Shown here one piece after another: positions 8,458 through 20,820 of a stretch of DNA of 64,000 nt (within the stretch, counting starts at the first letter, position 1; every line of letters begins with the position of its first letter). The notes under the pieces were generated by a model. That model did not search any database. It worked only from the letters and a program-made list of their open reading frames with translations, and was not told the DNA's origin. The stretch comes from Pseudoxanthomonas sp. z9 (GTDB taxonomy: Bacteria; Pseudomonadota; Gammaproteobacteria; Xanthomonadales; Xanthomonadaceae), in contig NZ_VFID01000003.1 of assembly GCF_006542425.1 (NCBI RefSeq), forward strand, positions 124,001 to 188,000, given 5' to 3'. A program made the translations under genes and the position numbers.

Positions 8458-10185
8458 CTACGACAGCGCCACCCAGTGGCGGATCAGCAACTGGATGCCC
8501 CGGCGATCCTGGTAGTCGTCGGTGTCGAGCTGGTAGACCGCATGGACGCGCTTCGGCCTGGCCTGTTCGCGCCAGCCGCCGAAATGAATGGCGCCCAGTG
8601 GCTGCGCGCGCCCGGGCAGGCGCAGCGAGAACTTCAGGTGTTTCGCGCCGACCACGCGCCAGTCGATCACCTCGAACGCGCCGTCGAACAGCGGCTCGGG
8701 AAAGCCCTGTCCCCAGGGCCCGCCGTCGCGCAGCGCCTCGGCGTGGGCGCGGTCGAACTCTTCCGGCAGCAGTTCGCCGTCGCTCAGCCATTCGGCCTGC
8801 AGCAGGCTGTCGTCCAGCCAGCGCGTGGCGACATCGCGGAACGCGATCTCGAAAGCCGCCAGGTTCGCCTGCGCCAGGCTCAGGCCCGCCGCCATCGCGT
8901 GGCCGCCGAATTTCTCGATCAGGCCCGGATGGGTCGCATCGACGGCCGCCAGCGCATCGCGCATATGGAAGCCGGGAATCGAACGCGCCGAGCCCCGCAA
9001 TGAGCTCGCGCCAGGTTCGGCCGGCGCGAAGGCGATGACCGGGCGATGCAGGCCATCCTTGATCCGCGAGGCGACCAGGCCGACCACGCCGGGATGCCAT
9101 TCGGAATCGAACAGGCACAGCGCCAGCGGCGGTTCCGCTTCCACCGCCGCGAGTTTCGCCAGCGCGATCTGCGCTTCGTCGACCATCTGCTGCTGGACGC
9201 CGCGCCGTTCGGCGTTGATCTCGTTGAGGGTGGCGGCCATTTCGCGCGCCTGCGCGGGGTCGTCGCACAGCAGGCATTCAATGCCCAGCGACATGTCCTC
9301 CAGTCGGCCGGCGGCATTGAGCCGCGGCGCGATCGCGAAACCGATGTCCGACGCGGTCAGATGGCGCGCGTCGCGGCCGGCGACCTCGATCAGGGCGTGC
9401 AGACCCGCGCTGCCCTGCCCGCCGCGCAGGCGCCGCAGGCCCGCGCCGACCAAGGCGCGGTTGTTGGCGTCCAGCGGCACCAGATCCGCCACCGTGCCGA
9501 CCGCGACCAGATCCAGCAGCACGGTCAGATCCGGCTCGGCCCCCTGCGGCCAGCGGCCGGCCTCGCGCAGGCGGCGACGCAGCGCGAGCAGCACGTAGAA
9601 GGCCACGCCCACGCCGGCCAGTGCCTTGCTGGGGAAACCGTCCTCGCGCAGGTTGGGATTGACGATGGCGTCCGCCGGCGGCAGCGTCTCGCCCGGCAGG
9701 TGGTGGTCGGTCACCAGCACCCGCCAGCCCTGCGCGCGTGCGCGGGCAATGCCCGCATGGCAGGCGATGCCGTGATCCACGGTGACCAGCAGTTCCGGTT
9801 CCAGCGCCGCCAGTTCGTCCACCAGCGAGGGCGACAGGCCATAGCCATGCGCCATCCGGTTGGGCACCGTCGCGGTGACCCGCGCCGCGCCCAATGCGCG
9901 CAAACCACGCACCATCAGCGCGCACGCGGTCGCGCCGTCGCAGTCGAAATCACCGACCACCACGATGTGTCGACCTTCGTCGATGGCGGCATGCAGCAGG
10001 CCGCCGGCGGCGTCCAGGCCGCCAAGCGCATCGGGTGGCAGCAGTTGTGCCAGGCGCGGCTGCGCTCCCGCGGCCGCACTGACACCACGGCCGGCGTACA
10101 CGCGTTGCAGCAAGGGCAGGATCTGCGCCGGCCATTCGCCGGCGACCACCACCTCCCGCCGGCGGATCCGGGGCGAAGAGGTCAC
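8458..10185 (-). CDS. recJ: Single-stranded-DNA-specific exonuclease RecJ
   Basis: 575 residues, matching the usual RecJ length of about 577. 5'-3' single-strand DNA exonuclease of the DHH superfamily, acting in RecF-pathway recombination, mismatch repair and base excision repair. Visible metal-binding motifs are DFDCDGATA (residues 79-87), VDHG near 137-140, DHH at 160-162 and the DHHA1-like GGHAMAAG further on. The start is GTG at 10185, overlapping the TGA of the upstream gene (GTGA), which implies translational coupling; longer upstream frames lack RecJ sequence. It lies in the carA-carB-greA-rpfE-recJ run. Confidence 0.95.
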   Translation of the reverse strand: MTSSPRIRRREVVVAGEWPAQILPLLQRVYAGRGVSAAAGAQPRLAQLLPPDALGGLDAAGGLLHAAIDEGRHIVVVGDFDCDGATACALMVRGLRALGAARVTATVPNRMAHGYGLSPSLVDELAALEPELLVTVDHGIACHAGIARARAQGWRVLVTDHHLPGETLPPADAIVNPNLREDGFPSKALAGVGVAFYVLLALRRRLREAGRWPQGAEPDLTVLLDLVAVGTVADLVPLDANNRALVGAGLRRLRGGQGSAGLHALIEVAGRDARHLTASDIGFAIAPRLNAAGRLEDMSLGIECLLCDDPAQAREMAATLNEINAERRGVQQQMVDEAQIALAKLAAVEAEPPLALCLFDSEWHPGVVGLVASRIKDGLHRPVIAFAPAEPGASSLRGSARSIPGFHMRDALAAVDATHPGLIEKFGGHAMAAGLSLAQANLAAFEIAFRDVATRWLDDSLLQAEWLSDGELLPEEFDRAHAEALRDGGPWGQGFPEPLFDGAFEVIDWRVVGAKHLKFSLRLPGRAQPLGAIHFGGWREQARPKRVHAVYQLDTDDYQDRRGIQLLIRHWVALS

Positions 10186-11126
10186 GCCGTCAACCCGGCG
10201 GCCGCGCCGTCCAGGCGCGCCAGCGGACGGCGCCAGAAGCGCCAGCGTTGATCGCGGCGCAGGGTGAAGCGCTCGCCATCCTCGAAATCCAGTTCCAGCG
10301 CATGCAGTTCGCCACGCGCCAGCGCGGCCAGCAAGGGTTGCAGGGCGTCGCGCGCGAATACCTCCGGCTGGCGCAGGTGACGCAGATCGATGAGCGCGTC
10401 GACCGCGCCGCCCTCGCCTTCGGCGGTCACGCCGGCCGCGAGCGCGAGCGCACGCAGGAGCGTGTCCTGTCCCTTGATCTGGCGGAACCGGGTGCCCACC
10501 GACTGCGGCAGGCGTCCGCCGCCCCAGAACCACAGCGAGTTGACCGGCGTCTTGCCGGCCGCGACCCGTCGCGCATTCCAGGGATGGTTGTGCAGCATGA
10601 TCTGCGCCTCGGTCAGCAACGCGCGCCAACGGCGGCCGTCATCACCCTCGGGCAGATGCGCGAACAGGTCGTCGCCCAGCACGTCGCCAATCGGCGCGAA
10701 CGCCGGCAGCCGCGCATCCGGCGGCAGGCGCAGGTACCAGCGCGAGGGATGCGGCGCGTCCAGCAGCACGCCGGCGTCGCCGAACAGCGGCTTCAATGCC
10801 GGCAGCAACTGGGCGATGTCCTCCGCGTCCAGCGCCAGCGCCTCGCCATAAGCCAGCATGCGCGCGCCATTCATGTCCGGCGACACGCGCGCGGGATCCG
10901 CACGCAGCCAGCTGGCGCCTTCGGCATCGCCGGCGTCCAGTTGCCGGGTCAGCGCGGCCACCGGCCAGTGATCGGGCACCAGCCGGAAGTGCCGGCGCAG
11001 TTGCGCCCGCTCGCCCGCCTCCAGCGTCTGGCGATCAGCCCGACCCAGTGCCCTCGCCACCTCGTCTGGCAGGCGTTGGCCTGCCAGGCGGGTGCGGGTG
11101 GGCAGCAACAGGGTGGCGGTCGCCAT
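10182..11126 (-). CDS. rpfE: RpfE-like protein (phosphoglycerate-mutase-type annotation)
   Basis: 314 residues. Resembles the RpfE family, which is found next to recJ in xanthomonads and is often labelled as a cofactor-independent phosphoglycerate mutase-like regulatory protein. Recognisable conserved stretches are MLAYGEALALDAEDIAQLLP, PSRWYLRLP, EAQIMLHNHPWN and PVNSLWFWGGG. No signal peptide or membrane segment is seen. The enzymatic label is inherited from the family and I cannot confirm an active site. The ATG at 11126 lies 7 nt after the greA stop, and no clear ribosome-binding site is visible, so translation may depend on greA. Its stop overlaps the recJ GTG start. Confidence 0.75.
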   Translation of the reverse strand: MATATLLLPTRTRLAGQRLPDEVARALGRADRQTLEAGERAQLRRHFRLVPDHWPVAALTRQLDAGDAEGASWLRADPARVSPDMNGARMLAYGEALALDAEDIAQLLPALKPLFGDAGVLLDAPHPSRWYLRLPPDARLPAFAPIGDVLGDDLFAHLPEGDDGRRWRALLTEAQIMLHNHPWNARRVAAGKTPVNSLWFWGGGRLPQSVGTRFRQIKGQDTLLRALALAAGVTAEGEGGAVDALIDLRHLRQPEVFARDALQPLLAALARGELHALELDFEDGERFTLRRDQRWRFWRRPLARLDGAAAGLTA

Positions 11127-11133
11127 CGCCCGG

Positions 11134-11606
11134 TCAGTCGGTGTAGCTGACGCCGACGATTTCGTACTCGCGCTGACCGGCTGGCGCGTCGATGGTGACC
11201 GCGTCACCCTCGTGCTTGCCTATCAACGCGCGGGCCAGCGGCGAGGAAATCGCGATCAGGCCCTGCTTGATGTCCGCCTCCAGGTCGCCCACGACCTGGT
11301 AGCGCTTCTCCTCGTCGGTCTCCACGTCGGCCAGCGTCACCGTGGCACCGAACACGATGCGCGAACCGGCATTGAGCTTGGTGACGTCGATGATTTCCGA
11401 GTGCGACAGCTCGCTCTCCAACTGCTTGATGCGACCTTCGATGAAACCCTGCTGCTCGCGCGCGGCATGGTACTCGGCGTTTTCCTTCAGATCGCCGTGC
11501 GCGCGCGCCTCGGCGATCGCGGTGATGACTTCCGGCCGCTTCACCGTCTTCAGCAGATCCAGTTCCTGGCGCAGCCGCTGCGCGCCCTTCATGGTCAGTG
11601 GTGCTC

Positions 11607-11610
<4 letters not shown>
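11134..11610 (-). CDS. greA: Transcription elongation factor GreA
   Basis: 158 residues, the standard GreA length. The N-terminal coiled coil carries the acidic tip region ([26 protein letters not shown]), and the C-terminal FKBP-like domain ends [10 protein letters not shown]. GreA reactivates backtracked RNA polymerase by stimulating transcript cleavage. The start chosen is GTG at 11610 ([13 protein letters not shown]), as is usual for GreA N-termini. An AGGAG lies 8 nt upstream. The GTG overlaps the carB stop as GTGA. Co-location with carAB is an operon feature here, not evidence of a role in pyrimidine synthesis. Confidence 0.96.
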
Positions 11611-14849
<3,239 letters not shown>

Positions 14850-14853
14850 GGGC

Positions 14854-15465
14854 TTACTCGAAGAATTTCGGGGGGATGCCGCAGGCATCGGAGATTTCGG
14901 TGGCCATCGCCGCCAGTTGGGTGTCGCTGGCCGAGGGCTGGTCCTCATCCTGATCGGTGAATTCACCGTAGCCGGACAGCTCGCGCAGGCGGCGATACTG
15001 CGAACCGTAGGCGAAGGTCATGAAGGACACGAGCCGGTCCGGCGCCATGCTGCTCGGGTCGAATCCCTGCCCGTCGCCGGCCAGCGCGTTGTCGATGGAA
15101 AATCCACCCAGTTCCTTCATCGCGTCGCCGGCGCCGTCGTCCAGCAGCTTCAGCGCGGCCTGGAACTCGTCCGGCGCCTGGTCGGCGTAGGCATCGACGG
15201 CGCGCCGCTTGCGGGCCACGAATGCCGGCCGCGCGACCTGCTGGCTGAAGCAGGCGCGCTGCTTGCCATCCAGCTCCGCCTCCAGCGCCTTCGGATCCCT
15301 TTCCATCAACTGGGCGAAGATGCGATGGATCGGGAACATGTCGACCAGGTACTCGGTCATCCGCTCGCGGGCCACGGCGTCGACCGGGACCGGCGCGGCC
15401 GCGGCGGTGCCGGCACTGGCCAGCAATCCCGCGGCCAGCAGGAGACGCAGCCGCATCCGGCTCAC
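14854..15465 (-). CDS. Exported hypothetical protein inserted between carA and carB
   Basis: 203 residues of unknown function. The N-terminus is a clear Sec signal peptide ([20 protein letters not shown], then AAAAPVPV with a likely AxA cleavage site). The mature part is mainly charged and helical, with no motif I recognise; it contains a single Cys pair at distance (ACFSQQ and DACGIPP) that could form a disulfide. The ATG overlaps the carA stop (ATGA), and the stop is 4 nt before carB. Translation is therefore physically coupled to carbamoyl-phosphate synthase, although the product is exported to the periplasm. I infer no enzymatic role. Confidence 0.85.
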   Translation of the reverse strand: MSRMRLRLLLAAGLLASAGTAAAAPVPVDAVARERMTEYLVDMFPIHRIFAQLMERDPKALEAELDGKQRACFSQQVARPAFVARKRRAVDAYADQAPDEFQAALKLLDDGAGDAMKELGGFSIDNALAGDGQGFDPSSMAPDRLVSFMTFAYGSQYRRLRELSGYGEFTDQDEDQPSASDTQLAAMATEISDACGIPPKFFE

Positions 15466-16589
15466 GCCGCGCGTTCCATGCTGGCCACGAAGCGATCGAA
15501 CAGCGGCGAGACGTCATGCGGGCCGGGCGAGGCTTCCGGGTGGCCCTGGAAGGAGAACGCCGGCGCGTCGGTCAGTTCGATGCCCTGGTTGGTGCCGTCG
15601 AACAGCGAGCGGTGGATGACCCGCACGTTGGCCGGCAGGCTGGACTCGTCGACCGCGAATCCATGGTTCTGCGAGGTGATCATCACCCGGCCGCTGTCCA
15701 GATCCTGGACCGGATGGTTGGCGCCGTGGTGGCCGTGGCCCATCTTGAGGGTCCTGGCGCCGGCGGCCAGCGCCAGCAACTGGTGGCCCAGGCAGATGCC
15801 GAAGGTCGGGATCTTCTTTGCGACGAACTCGCGGATGGCGTCGATCGCGTAATCGCAGGGTTCCGGATCGCCCGGTCCGTTGGACAGGAAGATGCCGTCC
15901 GGATTCAGCGCCAGCGCCTCGGCGGCCGGGGTCTGCGCCGGCACCACCGTCACCTCGCAGCCGCGTTCGGCCAGCATGCGCAGGATGTTGTGCTTGACGC
16001 CGAAGTCATAGGCCACGACCTTGAACTTCGGTTCGGCGTGGACGAACGCGCCGCGATCCAGATCCAGCTGGCCGTCCTTCCAGGCGTAGCGTTCGGTGGT
16101 GGACACCACCTTGGCCAGATCCATGCCCTTCAGTCCGGGGAACTTGCGGGCCGCTTCCAGCGCCTTGTCCACGTCCACGTCCGCGCCGGCCATCAGCGCG
16201 CCGTTCTGGGCGCCGCGGTCGCGCAGGATGCGGGTGAGCTTGCGGGTGTCGATGCCGGCGATGGCGACGATGCCACGGGCGATCAGCCATTCCGGCAGCG
16301 CCACCTGGCTGCGCCAGCTGCTGGGCCGGCGCGGTACGTCGCGCACGATCAGGCCGGCACCCCAGACCTGGCGCGCTTCGTCGTCCTGGTCGGTGCAGCC
16401 GGTGTTGCCGATATGGGGATAGGTCAGGGTGACCAGTTGGCGGGCATAGGACGGGTCGGTCAGGATTTCCTGGTAACCGGTCATCGCGGTGTTGAACACC
16501 ACTTCGCCGACCGAAAGGCCGTCTGCGCCTACGGATTCGCCCTCGAATACGGTGCCGTCTTCGAGTACGAGGATTGCGGGTTGAGTCAC
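15462..16589 (-). CDS. carA: Carbamoyl-phosphate synthase small (glutamine amidotransferase) subunit
   Basis: 375 residues. Hydrolyses glutamine and channels ammonia to CarB. The N-terminal CPSase domain has [11 protein letters not shown] and [17 protein letters not shown]. The class I glutamine amidotransferase domain shows the nucleophile in [16 protein letters not shown] and the His/Glu part of the triad in [13 protein letters not shown]. The start is GTG at 16589 ([12 protein letters not shown]); the frame is open further upstream, but that part contains the promoter and shows no family sequence. First gene of the car-greA-rpfE-recJ run. The leader carries a near-consensus -10 box and a hairpin around the ribosome-binding site. 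Confidence 0.97.
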   Translation of the reverse strand: MTQPAILVLEDGTVFEGESVGADGLSVGEVVFNTAMTGYQEILTDPSYARQLVTLTYPHIGNTGCTDQDDEARQVWGAGLIVRDVPRRPSSWRSQVALPEWLIARGIVAIAGIDTRKLTRILRDRGAQNGALMAGADVDVDKALEAARKFPGLKGMDLAKVVSTTERYAWKDGQLDLDRGAFVHAEPKFKVVAYDFGVKHNILRMLAERGCEVTVVPAQTPAAEALALNPDGIFLSNGPGDPEPCDYAIDAIREFVAKKIPTFGICLGHQLLALAAGARTLKMGHGHHGANHPVQDLDSGRVMITSQNHGFAVDESSLPANVRVIHRSLFDGTNQGIELTDAPAFSFQGHPEASPGPHDVSPLFDRFVASMERAA

Positions 16590-16590
16590 G

Positions 16591-16616
16591 GGGTTCGCCT
16601 TGGGGTGGAGGAACCC
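16591..16616 (-). promoter_or_regulatory. Hairpin over the carA ribosome-binding site
   Basis: GGGTTC (16591-16596) and GAACCC (16611-16616) form a 6-bp inverted repeat with a 14-nt loop, directly before the GTG at 16589. The AAGG that should serve as ribosome-binding site lies in the loop. It could modulate carA translation, but it is short and may be chance. Confidence 0.3.
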
Positions 16617-16697
16617 TGCCCCTCCGACTTGCGGCTGCAAGAAACCGCGGACTCGGCGTTTTTCCGGTCCGGGGCGGTAGGTAACAGGCGAGCGGGA

Positions 16698-16703
16698 ATT
16701 ATA
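16698..16703 (-). promoter_or_regulatory. -10 element of the carA operon promoter
   Basis: Reading leftwards, a perfect TATAAT occurs at 16703-16698, about 110 nt before carA, in a stretch of otherwise GC-rich sequence. The region 17-18 nt upstream has only a poor -35 match (CTGTAG). The predicted transcript has a leader of about 100 nt. The 239 bp between the 16829 gene end and carA hold no gene. Confidence 0.6.
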
Positions 16704-16828
16704 CGGGCGAGCCCCTGCCCGCGCTACAGTTTTTTGACCGATCCACACGCCGCCCGCAGGCGTCGCGCCCGCTGTTCAGTCTGCGTGTGCGCGGAAAAGG
16801 CTGCTTTCGCGGGACCGCCGTTCCGGTG

Positions 16829-18682
16829 TCAGGGCGCCTCCGCGCCACCCGTGCGCGACGTCCCGGCCGGCACCGGGCGTCCCAGGCGCGAGCGCTCGAG
16901 CCACCACAGCGCACCGGCGAAAGACAGCCATGCCAGCCACCACGGCCAGGCGCGGCCGCGCCGCTCCGGCACGCCGCCGGTGGCCGCCACACGCGCGGGC
17001 CGGTCACCGACCAGCCGCAGGGTGGCCTCGCGCAATGCCATCGCCCGCAAACCCGGCGCCTCGCCGGGCGCGCGGACCGCGAACGGCCATTCCGCCTCAC
17101 CCATGCGGAGCCGATGCCATCCCCCGCGCGCGGGCCAATAGCCGGCACAGCCCGCCGCACCACCGGCGGGATCCGGCAACAGGGTCGCGACGGCACCATC
17201 GGGCGCGATCACCCGCGCCTGGCCGGTGATGCCGCACACGCGCATGCGCCGACCGGCCCGCGCATCGGGTTCGAACACCGGCGCGGAACCACCGCGTGCA
17301 CGCGCCAGGATGGCGAAGGCTCCGCTCCACAGTTCCGCGTGCAGATCCTCGCGGCCGGCGAGCGTCAACCGGTAGGTGTCGGTCAGTGGCCACATGCCGA
17401 TCCGGCCACGGCCCTCGGCGCGCCAGCTCGCCAACCGATTTCCAGCGACGTCGCGCAGCAGGGAGGCCGCGTCGGCACTGTCGTCGCGCAGCGTGCGCCG
17501 GCTCAATGCCGGCGCGCCGACGGCATCGGCATCGACCGGCGCATCCCGGCTGCCGGCACCCTGGCGCGCGCGCAGGCCGTCGTCGTCGCGTTCGGGAATG
17601 GCCAGCCGGACCTCGGCGCCGTCGCCGCTGCCGGATACCAGCAGACCCAGTTGCCGCAGTTGCCGGCGGGAGCTGTCCGACAGCGGTCCCTCCACCCGCA
17701 GCAGCACGCCCAATCCGGCGCGCACGGCGGCCGCCAGCGCCGTGCGCGCCCCATCACCCAGCGTGGCCCAACTGCGATCGTCCAGCACCAGCAGATCGAA
17801 GCGTTCGAAGGTGGCTGTATTCAATGCGAGCGGTGCATCGCCCAGTTGCATGCCCGCCCCGACCTGGATCTGGACGTGCGGCGTCATCCCCGCATCAGCC
17901 ATCCAGCGACGCAGGTACTTCAGTTCGGGATTGGGTGCGGCGGCCAGCACCAGCACGCGTGGCGGCGGTTCGCCCGCCACCCGGATCGGCACGTCCACGG
18001 TTTCCACCGCGCCGCGCGCTCGATCCGACAGCCGCAAACGGAAACCCACCTGCCCCGGCGCGCGCGCGGTGCCGCCGACGCTGAAATCACCTGTCGCCGA
18101 CGGCGTCGCCGCATCCACCCGGCGGCCGGCCGGATCCAGCAGTTCCACCCCCCCACCCTCCAGCGCGTGCACGCGGCCGCTGACGATGAATCCGGCGCCC
18201 GGTACGACCTGCGCCGGCGCGGCCAGCCGGATCAGCCCGCGCGGCAGCGGGGCTGGGTCGAAGCGCAGGCCATGGCCGCGCGCGGCCTCGATATCGCGCG
18301 CTTCCAGGCCGGCGCCGACGACATGGAGTTGGCGCATGCCCGGATGTCGCCGCAGCGCGGTGGCCAGATCCGGCACCCTTTCCGCATCCGGCGTGGCGGG
18401 TGCCTCGGGCAGCGCGATCACCGCGTCGCCCAGCGCACGTGCGGCGCGCGGCGTCGGCGCGTCGGCGGTGAGCACGGTCAGGGTGCCGCGCTGGCCGGGA
18501 ACCGTCGGCGGCATCAGCGCGAAGTACAACAGCAGCGCGTACAGCGGCTGCGCCAGCACCAGCACCGCCAGACGCCAGCGACGCGCGGGTTCCGGCGCAC
18601 GCCGCTGCCACCACAGCAGGCGCGCGATGCCGAGCACGCTGGCCAGCGCGAGCAGTCCCGCCAGCAGCGCGGCCGGGTTCAT
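16829..18682 (-). CDS. Membrane protein of the MoxR/BatA cluster, function unknown
   Basis: 617 residues. Two N-terminal membrane segments (AALLAGLLALASVLGIARLL and a second near LAVLVLAQPLYALLLYFALM) are followed by a long, probably periplasmic part. This has an Ig-like or glutamine-amidotransferase-like feel (FERFDLLVLDDRSWATLGDG; GRIGMWPLTDTYRL). One C-terminal membrane segment (WPWWLAWLSFAGALWWLERS) ends it. I recognise no catalytic motif. Its ATG overlaps the stop of the preceding His-rich gene (18679-18682, ATGA). Proteins in this position in MoxR-DUF58-BatA clusters are usually membrane-anchored partners. The assignment to the cluster is positional. Confidence 0.85.
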   Translation of the reverse strand: MNPAALLAGLLALASVLGIARLLWWQRRAPEPARRWRLAVLVLAQPLYALLLYFALMPPTVPGQRGTLTVLTADAPTPRAARALGDAVIALPEAPATPDAERVPDLATALRRHPGMRQLHVVGAGLEARDIEAARGHGLRFDPAPLPRGLIRLAAPAQVVPGAGFIVSGRVHALEGGGVELLDPAGRRVDAATPSATGDFSVGGTARAPGQVGFRLRLSDRARGAVETVDVPIRVAGEPPPRVLVLAAAPNPELKYLRRWMADAGMTPHVQIQVGAGMQLGDAPLALNTATFERFDLLVLDDRSWATLGDGARTALAAAVRAGLGVLLRVEGPLSDSSRRQLRQLGLLVSGSGDGAEVRLAIPERDDDGLRARQGAGSRDAPVDADAVGAPALSRRTLRDDSADAASLLRDVAGNRLASWRAEGRGRIGMWPLTDTYRLTLAGREDLHAELWSGAFAILARARGGSAPVFEPDARAGRRMRVCGITGQARVIAPDGAVATLLPDPAGGAAGCAGYWPARGGWHRLRMGEAEWPFAVRAPGEAPGLRAMALREATLRLVGDRPARVAATGGVPERRGRAWPWWLAWLSFAGALWWLERSRLGRPVPAGTSRTGGAEAP

Positions 18683-20820
18683 GGCGTCCGCTCCCGTCGC
18701 AACGCATCAAGGTAGCGTTCACCGGCGGCGTCGGCGGCACGTCGTTGCACCTGGGCCGGCGGCCGCGCCAGCACCGGCCACAATCGTTCGCGCAGGCGCT
18801 GGCGACAGGCCACGCAGGCCGGATCGCCGCGCACCGCGTCGATGGCGGCGAACAGCGACAGCGGATCGGCCACGCGGGTCTCGTTGTCGCGCAGCCAGCG
18901 TTGCAGCGCGTCGAGATCCGGCGCGGAGCTTTCCGTTCCCCGCGCGGCTTCTTCCAGCGCTTTCCATGCGGCGGCCGGCACCGCGTCGCCCGTCGTCGCC
19001 GGCGCGATGGCGAGTTCGCGGCGCGCCAGTCCGTCGCGCTTGCCGGTGAGCCGGCGGCTTTCGTCGATGGGCGGCAGTTCCGGTCCCACCCGCGCCAGAT
19101 AGATGCGGCTGGCCTGCTGCACTTCCTTGATGTAACCCAGCGCCTTGTAGGCGAACGGCAACGCCTGGTCCGGACGCCCCTGGCGCAGGTGCAGCTCCGA
19201 TTGCCACATCTGGTCCAGCGCCTGCTTCAGCGTCGCGCGGGTTTCGGGATCCAGCAGGGTCGCCGCTTCGGCGTGGTCATGGGTGTGGCCGTACTCGGCG
19301 AGCACGTCCTGTTCCCGGCCCATCCCCTGCGGCGCATCCGTGGAGGCAGGCGCGGCGTCGCCATGATCATGGCCGTCGTCGTCGTGATGCGTTTCTTCGG
19401 CATCGTTGGTGGGCGGCGGCTCGGGCTCCCCTTCGGCTTCCTCGCCCAGGAACTGGCCGTAGCGCAGCCGCAGGATGCGCTGGTCCACGCCGATTTCGTC
19501 CGAACGCCGCAGGAAGCGATCCGCGGCAAGCCGGCGCTTGTCCTTCTGCAGGGCCTCGGCGTCGAGGATGATCTGGCGCTGGCTGCGGAAGTAGGCCGGC
19601 AGCACCTTCTTGACCATCCCTTCCAGCGCGCCGCTCTCGCTGCCCGCATCGGCGGGCCAGCGCAGGATCAGGCCGGGACTGCGTGCCGACTGCGGTCGTG
19701 GCTGGCGGTTGTCCGCCACCGTCAGCTGGACGATGAGATCATCGCCGACCGCGAAACCCGCCTCCGCCAGATCCAGCGCGATGTCGAAGCGCCGCGCGGT
19801 CGCGCCACCCTTGCCGGCCACGGCCAGCGTGCGTTCGCGGAACTGGATGTTCTCGCCGCTGCCCTGCGCCAGGGTCACCCGCAGCTGCGCCTGCGCGGCG
19901 ACGCCGTGATCGTCCTTCACCTCGAAGGACAGCGGCCAGCGGCGTTGCCCGGGCGCGAGCAGGCTGAGGCCGCGATCCGGCGCCAGCACCGTGATCTGCG
20001 GCGGGCGATCGGCGATGGCGTCGATCCGATGCAGGCGCGGCGCGGGTTGTGCGGGTGCGCCCTGCGGCAGCACCCGGTACAGCACCGATTGCTCCAAGGT
20101 CATGCTGGCGGTCCAGACATCGCCGTCGCGGACCAGCGTGATGCGCCTGCCCTGGTGGAACACCAGTTCGGCGCTCATCGGTTGCGGGGCGAAGCGCAGC
20201 GTCCAGGTCAGCCGGGACCCGGCCGGCGCGCGGGTATCCAGGCGGGCTTCGTCGCGTGCGGCCTGCCGCGTATAGGCGGGTGGCACGATGCGCAGCTGCT
20301 GCCCGACCAGGCGCGGGACGCCGGCCACCACCGGCACGTGTTCGTCGCTGGGCGCGAGCGTGACCGGTGCCGGTTTCGGCGCTGGCCATGCCAGCAACAG
20401 GACGGCCGCCAGCAGGCCACCGGCCCAGCCCGCGATCAGCCAGCGTCGCGACCAGGCTGGGCGCAATGCGGACGCCGGCACTGTGGCAAGGCGCGGTTGC
20501 AATCGCGCGCGCTGCAGTCGCTGCAACGGGTTCAGCCGTGCCGGTTCGGCGAACAGCAGATCACTGCTGTCCTCCATCTCGCCGCGCGCGTCCAGCCGTT
20601 CCACCAGCCAATGCGCATCGAACCGGCGCGCGCGCCAGCCGGCAATCGTGGCCAGCAGCATCGCGCCCGCCACGCCCATGACCAGCGCCGCGTTTGCGCC
20701 GCCGCACCGCCAGCCCGCCAGCACCGCCACCACCAGCCACGGCACCCCGGCCAGGGAGGTATCGAGGATCGCGCGTCGTCGCGCGATGGCCAGCAGATCC
20801 GGCAGCACGGCTGAACTCAT
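18679..20820 (-). CDS. Large membrane protein with an acidic His-rich segment
   Basis: 713 residues. Two membrane segments lie near the N-terminus (GVPWLVVAVLAGW and ALVMGVAGAMLLATIAGW) and one near residue 130 (WLIAGWAGGLLAAVLLLAW). A long periplasmic part follows. Near residues 475-525 there is a low-complexity stretch with repeated HHDDDGHDHGD and, later, HTHDHAE, a likely metal-binding patch. The build (N-terminal helices, long extracytoplasmic part with helical C-terminal half) resembles DUF4175-type proteins, but I do not claim the match. Start at 20820 overlaps the BatA-like gene stop (ATGA). Longer upstream frame lacks protein-like sequence. Confidence 0.85.
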   Translation of the reverse strand: MSSAVLPDLLAIARRRAILDTSLAGVPWLVVAVLAGWRCGGANAALVMGVAGAMLLATIAGWRARRFDAHWLVERLDARGEMEDSSDLLFAEPARLNPLQRLQRARLQPRLATVPASALRPAWSRRWLIAGWAGGLLAAVLLLAWPAPKPAPVTLAPSDEHVPVVAGVPRLVGQQLRIVPPAYTRQAARDEARLDTRAPAGSRLTWTLRFAPQPMSAELVFHQGRRITLVRDGDVWTASMTLEQSVLYRVLPQGAPAQPAPRLHRIDAIADRPPQITVLAPDRGLSLLAPGQRRWPLSFEVKDDHGVAAQAQLRVTLAQGSGENIQFRERTLAVAGKGGATARRFDIALDLAEAGFAVGDDLIVQLTVADNRQPRPQSARSPGLILRWPADAGSESGALEGMVKKVLPAYFRSQRQIILDAEALQKDKRRLAADRFLRRSDEIGVDQRILRLRYGQFLGEEAEGEPEPPPTNDAEETHHDDDGHDHGDAAPASTDAPQGMGREQDVLAEYGHTHDHAEAATLLDPETRATLKQALDQMWQSELHLRQGRPDQALPFAYKALGYIKEVQQASRIYLARVGPELPPIDESRRLTGKRDGLARRELAIAPATTGDAVPAAAWKALEEAARGTESSAPDLDALQRWLRDNETRVADPLSLFAAIDAVRGDPACVACRQRLRERLWPVLARPPAQVQRRAADAAGERYLDALRRERTP

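Noticed and set aside
16787-20814. Overlapping plus-strand frames against the MoxR-cluster membrane proteins
   Set aside because: Low-complexity Arg/Gln/Pro-rich products antisense to membrane proteins with clear hydrophobic segments and ATGA overlaps.
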